Positions 25,936 through 33,567 of a stretch of 64,000 nucleotides of DNA are shown piece after piece (position 1 is the stretch's first letter; each line of letters starts with the position of its first letter). This stretch comes from Lachnospiraceae bacterium AC2031. Lineage in GTDB: Bacteria > Bacillota > Clostridia > Lachnospirales > Lachnospiraceae. A program made the position numbers and the translations under genes. The notes under the pieces are model-generated. The model was not told the origin of the DNA. It saw only the letters and a list, made by a program, of their open reading frames with translations, and did not search any database. Location of the stretch: contig JIAB01000001.1 of the NCBI GenBank assembly GCA_000687975.1, forward strand, positions 3,014,001 through 3,078,000, written 5' to 3'.

Positions 25936-26599
25936 TATTATAATAATATCTATTGTTCTTGTGGCAATGTTCGTGGTGGGTCTTATTGCTTTCTTCGGTG
26001 CAAATGGTGATACAGGGTCGACACAGCATGAAGAGCAGAGTACTGTTGCTGTAGTCACTACGGAAGCTACAACCACGGCTGAGTCCTTAAGTGATTCGTC
26101 TATGCCGTCAGGAGGAGATGAACTGAGTTCGGATGGACCTGGTGCGATAAGCAGTTCGGATGGAACGGATGGAGATAGCTCTGGACCATCAGATAGCTCA
26201 TCAGTGGTTCCTGGTGATGATAATGATTCACCAGTGTTTGAACCAGCTATAGCAGTAGATGCTGATTTAGAGGAAAGTGAAGAGAAGACTACTGAGACAA
26301 CTACTGAGTCCACAACAGAAGATGACTATGTAGAGTATACTTTCCGTAACCAGAAGAGACTGGATGAACATTACGAGAAGCATGGAAAGGATATGGGCTT
26401 TAAGGATGCTAAGTCTTATGAGAAGGCAGCGTCCGACGTGGTGAATGATTCAAGAGCTCTGCATAAGATAGAAAAAGAAGACGGCGATGACGTCTACTAT
26501 ATAGAAGCTACCAACGATTTCGTTATTGTGTCCCCAGATGGATACATCAGGACTTACTTCTGGCCTAACGACGGAATCAAATACTACAACAAACAATAA
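25913..26599 (+). CDS. Membrane-anchored protein with C-terminal toxin-like (BECR-type nuclease-like) domain
   Basis: 228 residues: a transmembrane helix at about 8-28, a long Ser/Thr/Glu/Asp-rich linker (35-138), and a compact C-terminal domain (139-228). That domain has the pattern 'LDEHYEKHGKDMGFKDAKSY', then 'VYYIEATNDFVIVSPDGYIR' and a final aromatic 'TYFWPNDGIKYYNKQ'. This resembles C-terminal domains of secreted polymorphic toxins with the barnase/EndoU/ColicinE5/RelE-like (BECR) fold, where a His and a Thr/Asn-Arg set form the active site (here H153, H157, T200, R213, T214). The assignment is by pattern, unproven. It overlaps the previous gene by 23 nt. Confidence 0.7.
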   Translation: MQTKKTTSIIIISIVLVAMFVVGLIAFFGANGDTGSTQHEEQSTVAVVTTEATTTAESLSDSSMPSGGDELSSDGPGAISSSDGTDGDSSGPSDSSSVVPGDDNDSPVFEPAIAVDADLEESEEKTTETTTESTTEDDYVEYTFRNQKRLDEHYEKHGKDMGFKDAKSYEKAASDVVNDSRALHKIEKEDGDDVYYIEATNDFVIVSPDGYIRTYFWPNDGIKYYNKQ

Positions 26600-26601
26600 T
26601 A

Positions 26602-26628
26602 GTGCAGCGGGGACGGACCCCATTGCAC
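26602..26628 (+). repeat. REP-like element, copy 7a (hairpin only)
   Basis: GTGCAGCGGGG-ACGGA-CCCCATTGCAC, the inverted-loop hairpin without the constant left part, 2 nt after the upstream stop codon. Confidence 0.75.
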
Positions 26629-26635
26629 CAAAATA

Positions 26636-26661
26636 TGCAGTGGGGACGGACCCCATTGCAC
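26636..26661 (+). repeat. REP-like element, copy 7b (hairpin only)
   Basis: A second hairpin with loop ACGGA, 7 nt after copy 7a in the same orientation; it ends 14 nt before the tex start codon. Confidence 0.75.
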
Positions 26662-26675
26662 CATGGGAGGAAAAG

Positions 26676-29126
26676 ATGGACATAATTAAGAAGATTAGTG
26701 AAGAGTTAGAGGTTAAGACTGGACAGGTACAGGCTGCAGTTGAACTGCTTGATGAAGGATGTACTGTTCCTTTCATTGCCAGATACCGTAAAGAGAAGAC
26801 AGGAGCTCTTAATGATGAGCAGCTCCGTAAGCTTTATGAGAGACTTACTTACCTCAGAAACTTAGAGGAGAAGAAGCAGACAGTTATCACAAGTATTCAG
26901 GAACAGGAGAAGATGACTCCTGAACTTATGAAAGAGATTGAAGCTTGTGAGACTATGGTTGCTCTGGAGGATCTCTACAGACCATATCGTCCAAAGAGAA
27001 GAACAAGAGCTACTATCGCTAAAGAAGCTGGACTTGAACCACTTGCCGAGATCATTATTGCTCAGGAAACTTCAAAGACTATCGAAGAAGAGGCTGCTCC
27101 TTTCGTTAACGAGGAGAAGGGTATCAAGAATGTGGACGAAGCTGTTCAGGGCGCGTCAGACATTATCGCTGAGCAGATAAGTGATACAGCTGATTATAGA
27201 ACATGGATCCGTGAGAAGACATTTAAACTTGGTCGTATGGTATCCACAGCTAAGGATGCAGAGGCTAAGTCTGTATACGAGAATTATTATGAATTCGATG
27301 AGCCACTTAACAAGATAACAGGCTACAGAACTCTTGCTCTCAACCGTGGTGAGAAGGAGAAGTTCCTTACAGTTAAGATTGATGCTCCAGTTATCGATGT
27401 TGTTAATTATCTTGAGAGACAGCTGGTAAAGAAGGAACTCCTTCCAAGACTTAAGGCTGCCAGCGGAGTAAGCTTCCAGGAGGATACAAATGTATCTGAC
27501 AAGAAGTTTGATAAGAAGAACAAGAAGAATGATCGTAACAGATATTCTAACAGCGGAATAGATGGACTCGAGGAGGCTGCAATGCTTCTTGGTCTCGCTG
27601 GAAATGATAAGAAGAATGATAAGAGACGTGATAATCGTCAGGCTAAGAATGCGCCTGAGAAGGAAGAGAAGAGAGCTGAGGAGTACCTTCTTAACACAGG
27701 TAAGCCAGGAGAGACAGAAATCCCTTGGACTTCACAGGTAATCGTAAATGCTATCGTAGATGCATACGACAGACTGATCGCACCTGCTATCGAGCGTGAG
27801 ATCAGAAATGAACTTACAGAGACTGCAGAAGACGGAGCTATCGAGGTATTTGGTAAGAACCTTACACAGCTTCTTATGCAGCCACCTATCGCAGGTCAGA
27901 CGGTACTTGGATGGGACCCTGCTTTTAGAACAGGTTGTAAGCTTGCAGTTGTAGATCCAACTGGTAAGGTTCTTGATACAACAGTTATCTATCCAACAGC
28001 TCCTACAACTGATGAGAAGATTGCAAAGGCTAAGGCTACACTTAAGAAGATGATCAAGAAGTACGGTATCACACTTATTTCATGTGGTAACGGAACAGCA
28101 TCCAGAGAGTCTGAGCAGATAATCGTTGAGCTCCTTCACGAGATTGATGATAAGGTAAGCTATGTAATTACAAATGAAGCTGGTGCTTCTGTATATAGTG
28201 CAAGTGCTCTTGCAACAGAAGAGTTCCCTGAGTTCGACGTTGGACAGCGTTCAGCTACATCCATCGCAAGACGTGTTCAGGATCCTCTTGCTGAGCTGGT
28301 TAAGATCGATCCTAAGTCCATCGGTGTTGGTCAGTATCAGCACGATATGAACCAGAAGAAGCTGGGCGAGGCTCTTGGTGGAGTAGTAGAGACAGCCGTT
28401 AACAAGGTTGGTGTTGATCTTAATACTGCATCAGCTCCACTGCTTCAGTATGTATCTGGTATCTCAAAGCCAATCGCAAAGAATATCGTTGCATATAGAG
28501 AAGAAAATGGAAGCTTCACAGATAGAAAAGAACTGCTTAAGGTACCTAAGCTGGGTGCGAAGGCATTTGAACAGTGCGCTGGATTCCTTAGAATCTCTGG
28601 TGGAAAGAATCCACTTGATGCTACAGCTGTTCACCCAGAGAGTTACGAAGCAACCCAGAAGCTTCTTGATAATCTTGGGATTACACTTGATAAGAAGGTT
28701 CTTACAGAGATGGGTAAGGACGCTGCATCTAAGCTTAAGGCTCTTTCAGAGGCTGATAAGAAGAAGCTTTCAGATGAGATTGGTATCGGTGAACTGACAC
28801 TTAGTGATATCATCGATGAGCTCCTTCGTCCAGGCCGTGATCCTCGTGAGGATATGCCAAAGCCAATCCTTAGAAGTGACGTTCTTGATATGAAGGATCT
28901 TGAAGAGGGTATGGTACTTAAGGGTACAGTTCGAAATGTTATTGACTTCGGTGCATTTGTGGATATCGGCGTTCATCAGGACGGACTGGTACATATTTCA
29001 CAGATCACAAATAAGAAATTCATCAAGCATCCACTTGAGGTTGTTAGCGTTGGTGACATTGTAGAAGTAAAAGTTATCAGCGTAGATAAAGAAAAAGGCC
29101 GAATCGGTCTTTCAATGATACTGTAA
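26676..29126 (+). CDS. tex: Tex family S1 RNA-binding transcription accessory protein
   Basis: 816 residues from the ATG at 26676 (GGGAGG 5 nt upstream, just after the repeats). Domains in order: N-terminal helical 'TVPFIARYRKEKTGALND', the YqgF-like RNase H domain 'VLGWDPAFRTGCKLAVVDP', a helix-hairpin-helix region 'VVETAVNKVGVDLNTAS' and a C-terminal S1 domain 'LKGTVRNVIDFGAFVDIGVH'. It is about 90 residues longer than typical Tex (about 720) owing to a Lys/Asn/Arg-rich insertion at about residues 268-338 ('KKFDKKNKKNDRNRYSNSG', 'NDKKNDKRRDNRQAKNAPEK'). Tex is a nucleic-acid-binding factor affecting transcription. Confidence 0.95.
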   Translation: MDIIKKISEELEVKTGQVQAAVELLDEGCTVPFIARYRKEKTGALNDEQLRKLYERLTYLRNLEEKKQTVITSIQEQEKMTPELMKEIEACETMVALEDLYRPYRPKRRTRATIAKEAGLEPLAEIIIAQETSKTIEEEAAPFVNEEKGIKNVDEAVQGASDIIAEQISDTADYRTWIREKTFKLGRMVSTAKDAEAKSVYENYYEFDEPLNKITGYRTLALNRGEKEKFLTVKIDAPVIDVVNYLERQLVKKELLPRLKAASGVSFQEDTNVSDKKFDKKNKKNDRNRYSNSGIDGLEEAAMLLGLAGNDKKNDKRRDNRQAKNAPEKEEKRAEEYLLNTGKPGETEIPWTSQVIVNAIVDAYDRLIAPAIEREIRNELTETAEDGAIEVFGKNLTQLLMQPPIAGQTVLGWDPAFRTGCKLAVVDPTGKVLDTTVIYPTAPTTDEKIAKAKATLKKMIKKYGITLISCGNGTASRESEQIIVELLHEIDDKVSYVITNEAGASVYSASALATEEFPEFDVGQRSATSIARRVQDPLAELVKIDPKSIGVGQYQHDMNQKKLGEALGGVVETAVNKVGVDLNTASAPLLQYVSGISKPIAKNIVAYREENGSFTDRKELLKVPKLGAKAFEQCAGFLRISGGKNPLDATAVHPESYEATQKLLDNLGITLDKKVLTEMGKDAASKLKALSEADKKKLSDEIGIGELTLSDIIDELLRPGRDPREDMPKPILRSDVLDMKDLEEGMVLKGTVRNVIDFGAFVDIGVHQDGLVHISQITNKKFIKHPLEVVSVGDIVEVKVISVDKEKGRIGLSMIL

Positions 29127-29193
29127 CTGTGTTAAAATAAATATTGTATGGGGTTTTAATTGTTTTTATTTTGTTCATTATGGGGGATAGATA

Positions 29194-32100
29194 ATGGCAA
29201 GATTATTAGCAAGGTTTATAAACGCAGGAAGGGGTCTCTATTTGATGGGACTCCTTGCTGTGTTTATTTTTGTTTTTGGAAGCTTTACCGTTTATGCTGA
29301 GACCATCTCTGGAGATGAAAATGATGAGGTTGCAGTTGACCCTACAGGCAAGGGCGATGGATATGCGGCTGTACTTTATAACAATACAAATGGCCTTCCA
29401 ACTTCTGAAGCAAACGCACTGGCAGAAACCCGCGAAGGCTTTATCTGGATCGGAAGCTACAGTGGTCTTATAAGATACGACGGTAATACATTTGAAAGAA
29501 TAGATTCTACAACTGGTATTGCCAGTGTTGTAAGTCTATATGTTGATTCCCTGAACAGGCTGTGGATCGGTACCAATGACAACGGCGTCGCAGTAATGGA
29601 ACAGGGGGAATTTACATTTTTCTATGAAGAGGATGGTCTTGGTTCATCTTCTGTAAGAGCGATAGTAGAAGATAAGAAGGGTAACATCTATATTGGTACT
29701 ACCGACGGAATCAGTATCATTGATCCTGATCTGAATATGACCCGTATGGATGAGTCACTTCTTAGTGATACATATATCTGCGAACTTCGCTGCGGCGTTG
29801 ATGGCGTTATATATGGTGAGACAAGATCCGGAGCTATCTTCACTATTGAGGATCAAAAGATTTCAGCCTGCTATGATGCAGATAAGCTTGGTATTGGTTC
29901 TATATATACAGTATATCCAGATCCAAAAATGTCTGGTTATGTGTATATCGGAACAGAGGGCTCTGAGATTTATCATGGCAATCTGAACGATGGTTTTAAA
30001 GATGTTGAAGTATGGGATGCTTCACCTCTGGATTGCATCACATCTATCGAAGAGTTCCAGGATGTTCTTTGGGTTTGTTCCGACACTGGTATCGGATATT
30101 TCCAGGATGGGGAATTCTCACTTATGGAGAATATTCCTCTGAATAATTCTATAGATAACATGCTTGTTGATTACGAGGGAAACCTCTGGTTCAACTCATC
30201 TCGTCAGGGCGTTATGAAGGTTGTTCCTGATCGCTTCACAGATGTCAGCTTCAAGTATGGTCTTTCAGACATGGTAGTTAATTCTACCTGTCGTCTTGGT
30301 GATAGACTTTTCATTGGTAGTGATACAGGTCTTGTAGTCGTTGACAAGTATACAAAGGTCAGAAATGTAAAGATAAAGCAATTTGAAACTGAACTTGAAG
30401 AAGTTAACAGCAAGACCAATCTTGTAGCTTTGTTGGATGGTGTAAGAATCAGATCTATCATAAGGGATTCGCAGGACAGACTTTGGATTTCAACCTACAG
30501 TGAACTTGGTCTTATCAGATACGATAACGGTAAAGTAAAAACATTTACAACTGCAAATGGAATGCCTGCCGATAAGGTTCGAACAGTAAGCGAGAAGTCC
30601 GACGGAACTATTATGGCAGCATGCAGTGGTGGTCTTGCGATAATTGATGGTGACGAAGTAAAAGAAGTTTATGATTCATCATCAGGAATTAGTAATACTG
30701 AGATACTAACTGTTGTAGAAGGTGACAATGGTGATATACTTCTTGGTTCTGATGGAAATGGTATCTATAAGATATCAAATGGTAAGGTAACAAACTACGG
30801 CACAGAGAATGGACTTCGCAGTGAAGTTATCATGCGAATCAAGAAGGATATATCTCGTGATATGTACTGGGTTGTAACTAGTAACTCTCTTGCATATATG
30901 AAGGGAGATACAATTACAACCATCGAGAAGTTCCCTTACTCAAACAACTTTGATATATATGAGAATCACGATGGAGATATGTGGATACTCAGTTCAAATG
31001 GTATCTATGTAATTCCAATTGACGAGATGCTGGCCAATGCAGAAATAAGTCCTGTTTACTACGGAAGAGAGAATGGACTTCCTTGTGTTACAACGGCTAA
31101 CTCATATAGTGATATCAGCGAAAATGGACTTCTGTATGTTTCTGGTGTTACCGGAGTCTTCAAAGTAAATATTGATGAAAACTTTGAAGATGTTAGTGAG
31201 ATAAAGATGGCGGTACCATTCGTGGAAGCGGATGGAGAGATGATATACCCTGATAAAAAAGGACAGTTCGTCATCTCTGCAGATGTAAAGCGTGTAACCA
31301 TTTATCCTTATGTTTATACATATTCAATGATCAATCCTCAGGTTATTTATTCTCTTGAAGGATTTGATACAGAAACAAAAACTGTAAAAAGAACCGAGCT
31401 TGAACCAATCGATTATACAAACCTGGCAGGCGGCACTTATACATTTAATATGAGTATAAAAACTGCGCTGGGTGATGGCGATAAATCGATGAAGATTGTC
31501 ATCGAAAAAGAAAGATCCATATATGAAAAGTTCTGGTTTAAAGCTATGCTTTCATTCCTGCTTTTTGCAGTAATGGCAGGTGGAATTGCACTTTATGTTA
31601 GAAGAAAAACTAAAGCTCTTGTTAAGAAGCAGCAGGAGAATAAAGAATTCATTCGTGAGATGATCGAAGCCTTCGCTAAGACAATCGATATGAAGGATGA
31701 ATATACCAACGGACATTCTTCAAGAGTTGCTGATTATACTGCAATGCTTGCTGAAGAACTTGGATATGAAGAAGAGGATGTTGAGAAGTATTACAACATA
31801 GCACTTCTCCATGATATTGGTAAGATAGCAATACCACCTGAAGTTCTGAATAAACCAGGTCAGCTTACTGATGAAGAGTTTAATATCATAAAGTCACATT
31901 CAGCAAGAGGTTATCAGGTTCTTAAAGATATCAGTATCATGCCTGAACTTGCAATAGGTGCAGGAGCTCATCATGAAAGACCAGATGGAAAAGGATATCC
32001 TAAGGGACTTAAGGGTGATGAGATACCACGAGTTGCTCAGATAATTGCAGTGGCAGATACATTTGACGCTATGTATTCTGACAGACCTTATCGAAAGCGA

Positions 32101-32547
32101 ATGAATTTCGAAAAGGCTGTATCGATCATAAAAGAAGTATCTGGTACACAGCTTCAGGCTGATGTCGTTGATGCATTTCTTAGACTTGTAGATAAGGGTG
32201 AATTCAGAGCTCCTGATGATACAGGTGGAGGAACAACAGAAGATATTAATAACATACATAAGCAACAGAGAAAGTATGAAGAACAACGTAAGAAAGTTGA
32301 AGAACAAATAAAGAACGGAGAGTTTTCTTCACCGAAGAAAGAAGAAAAGTCAGAACAAAAAGAAGAGAAAAAGGAAGAGGTAAAAGAAGAAAAGAAACAA
32401 GAAAAGAATAAAGAAAAAAATAAAGCGAAAAATGAGAAAAAAAATAAACGTTCAAGTATGAAAGACAGACTTCATAAAGTTAAAGATACACAAGATGAAT
32501 TTGAAAATGAATCAGAAGATGATTCGGATTATTTGGATGAAGACTAA
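29194..32547 (+). CDS. Beta-propeller sensor with HD-GYP domain (putative c-di-GMP phosphodiesterase)
   Basis: A 1117-residue membrane receptor. Signal segment (about 12-35); repeated two-component-regulator propeller blades ('GFIWIGSYSGLIRYD', 'RLWIGTNDNGVAVM', 'DRLWISTYSELGLIRYD') through about residue 650; a Y_Y_Y-like domain (670-770); a transmembrane helix (about 784-805); then HD-GYP with 'IALLHDIGKIAIPPEVL' and 'AHHERPDGKGYPKGL'. The C-terminal 90 residues are a Lys/Glu-rich coiled tail. Hybrid two-component proteins usually pair these propellers with a kinase; here the output would be cyclic-di-GMP breakdown after sensing an extracellular, possibly glycan, ligand (inference). Confidence 0.93.
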   Translation: MARLLARFINAGRGLYLMGLLAVFIFVFGSFTVYAETISGDENDEVAVDPTGKGDGYAAVLYNNTNGLPTSEANALAETREGFIWIGSYSGLIRYDGNTFERIDSTTGIASVVSLYVDSLNRLWIGTNDNGVAVMEQGEFTFFYEEDGLGSSSVRAIVEDKKGNIYIGTTDGISIIDPDLNMTRMDESLLSDTYICELRCGVDGVIYGETRSGAIFTIEDQKISACYDADKLGIGSIYTVYPDPKMSGYVYIGTEGSEIYHGNLNDGFKDVEVWDASPLDCITSIEEFQDVLWVCSDTGIGYFQDGEFSLMENIPLNNSIDNMLVDYEGNLWFNSSRQGVMKVVPDRFTDVSFKYGLSDMVVNSTCRLGDRLFIGSDTGLVVVDKYTKVRNVKIKQFETELEEVNSKTNLVALLDGVRIRSIIRDSQDRLWISTYSELGLIRYDNGKVKTFTTANGMPADKVRTVSEKSDGTIMAACSGGLAIIDGDEVKEVYDSSSGISNTEILTVVEGDNGDILLGSDGNGIYKISNGKVTNYGTENGLRSEVIMRIKKDISRDMYWVVTSNSLAYMKGDTITTIEKFPYSNNFDIYENHDGDMWILSSNGIYVIPIDEMLANAEISPVYYGRENGLPCVTTANSYSDISENGLLYVSGVTGVFKVNIDENFEDVSEIKMAVPFVEADGEMIYPDKKGQFVISADVKRVTIYPYVYTYSMINPQVIYSLEGFDTETKTVKRTELEPIDYTNLAGGTYTFNMSIKTALGDGDKSMKIVIEKERSIYEKFWFKAMLSFLLFAVMAGGIALYVRRKTKALVKKQQENKEFIREMIEAFAKTIDMKDEYTNGHSSRVADYTAMLAEELGYEEEDVEKYYNIALLHDIGKIAIPPEVLNKPGQLTDEEFNIIKSHSARGYQVLKDISIMPELAIGAGAHHERPDGKGYPKGLKGDEIPRVAQIIAVADTFDAMYSDRPYRKRMNFEKAVSIIKEVSGTQLQADVVDAFLRLVDKGEFRAPDDTGGGTTEDINNIHKQQRKYEEQRKKVEEQIKNGEFSSPKKEEKSEQKEEKKEEVKEEKKQEKNKEKNKAKNEKKNKRSSMKDRLHKVKDTQDEFENESEDDSDYLDED

Positions 32548-32588
32548 AAAATACAAAATAAAAACCTAGAAAAATAAATAGTTAAGAG

Positions 32589-32624
32589 ACGACTTAGTAG
32601 TAAATTGCTACTAAGTCGTTTTTT
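32589..32624 (+). terminator. Intrinsic terminator after HD-GYP gene
   Basis: A perfect 12-bp stem (32589-32600 with 32608-32619), 7-nt loop, T run. Confidence 0.88.
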
Positions 32625-32700
32625 GTAAGTTTTACCTAATTTTTTGTTGTCAATATACACAAAAGCCTAATTTTCGAAAGTATTTCGTTGTTGATTATGG

Positions 32701-32748
32701 CGAAAATGCACTAAAAACCTTGCATTTTCGTATGTTTTGGATTATCAT
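32701..32748 (+). promoter_or_regulatory. Promoter with overlapping inverted repeat, histone-like gene
   Basis: A perfect 10-bp inverted repeat (CGAAAATGCA at 32701-32710, TGCATTTTCG at 32721-32730). The right arm overlaps a candidate -35 TTGCAT (32720-32725), with TATCAT (32743-32748) at 17-nt spacing. The arrangement suggests an operator or a leader hairpin. The other bases of the gap 32625-32832 show no gene. Confidence 0.45.
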
Positions 32749-32832
32749 AGTGGTCGATACTAAAAATTTGAGACAGAAGTTTCTAAAACAACTTGGGGTA
32801 AATATTTTTTTCTAAAACGGAGGAAAGAAAAA

Positions 32833-33453
32833 ATGACAGTTAAGAAGACAAGTGTTAAGGATCTCGCTGAGAAGGCTGCTGCTGCAAAGAAGGCAGACGC
32901 TAAGGTAGCAGAGAAGAAGGAAGTTGTTAAAGTTGAGAAGAAGGAAGTTGCTAAGGTAGCAGAGCCAGTTAAGAAGGCAGAGCCAGCAAAGAAGGAAGCT
33001 CCTAAGGCTGCTGAGAAGAAGGCAGAGCCAGCAAAGAAGGAAGCTGCTAAGAAGGCACCTGCAAAGAAGGCTGCTCCAGCTAAGAAGGCTGCTGCAAAGA
33101 AGGCAGAGCCAGCAAAGAAGGAAGCTGCTAAGAAGGCACCTGCAAAGAAGGCTGCTCCAGCTAAGAAGGCTACAACAGCTAAGGCTGCTACAAAGAAGGC
33201 AGAACCAGCAAAGAAGGAAGCTGCTAAGAAGGCACCAGCAAAGAAGGCTGCTACAAAGACAGCAACTGCTAAGTCAGTAGAGAAGGTTGTTGTTGAGTAC
33301 GCTGGTGGTCAGTTCGATACAGCTGATATCGTAGCTAAGGCTAAGGCTGCTGCTGGTAAGAAGTCAGTCAAGGAACTTAACGTATACTTCCAGCCAGAGA
33401 CAGGAATGATCTACTTCACAGCTGATGGTACTGAGGGATCAACAAGCCTGTAA
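32833..33453 (+). CDS. Lys/Ala-rich histone H1-like DNA-binding protein with conserved C-terminal domain
   Basis: 206 residues. The first 155 are almost only Lys, Ala, Pro and Glu in repeats of AKKAPAKKAAPAKKA type, like eukaryotic H1 tails and bacterial histone-like proteins; they should bind nucleic acid electrostatically. The C-terminal 55 residues form a small conserved domain ('VVVEYAGGQFDTADIVAKAK', then 'LNVYFQPETGMIYFTADG') resembling Lachnospiraceae DUF6465. The DNA contains long direct repeats (units starting at 33022, 33103 and 33199). AGGAAAG upstream of the ATG; codon bias suggests strong expression. Confidence 0.88.
   Translation: MTVKKTSVKDLAEKAAAAKKADAKVAEKKEVVKVEKKEVAKVAEPVKKAEPAKKEAPKAAEKKAEPAKKEAAKKAPAKKAAPAKKAAAKKAEPAKKEAAKKAPAKKAAPAKKATTAKAATKKAEPAKKEAAKKAPAKKAATKTATAKSVEKVVVEYAGGQFDTADIVAKAKAAAGKKSVKELNVYFQPETGMIYFTADGTEGSTSL
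33022..33252 (+). repeat. In-frame tandem repeats within histone-like gene
   Basis: Three near-identical units beginning GCAGAGCCAGCAAAG at 33022 and 33103 and GCAGAACCAGCAAAG at 33199. Spacings are 81 and 96 nt, both multiples of three, so copy-number changes keep the frame. Confidence 0.85.
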
Positions 33454-33485
33454 GTAACACTTTAATAGATAAAGCATTTAAAAAA

Positions 33486-33518
33486 GTGCAATGGAACCGA
33501 TTCCATTGCACTTTTTTT
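33486..33518 (+). terminator. Intrinsic terminator of histone-like gene
   Basis: GTGCAATGGAA-CCGA-TTCCATTGCAC with a T run. The outer arm GTGCAATGG also matches the REP-like hairpins, so it could be a diverged member. Confidence 0.85.
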
Positions 33519-33537
33519 ATCGCCTTTATTTTTTTTG

Positions 33538-33563
33538 GTGCAGTGGGGACGGACCCCGCTGCA
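33538..33563 (-). repeat. REP-like element, copy 8 (hairpin only), at the clpX 3' end
   Basis: The loop ACGGA, read on the minus strand as TCCGT, puts this copy in the canonical orientation for the convergent clpX gene, whose stop lies 5 nt away; it probably works as its terminator. Confidence 0.75.
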
Positions 33564-33567
33564 TATT

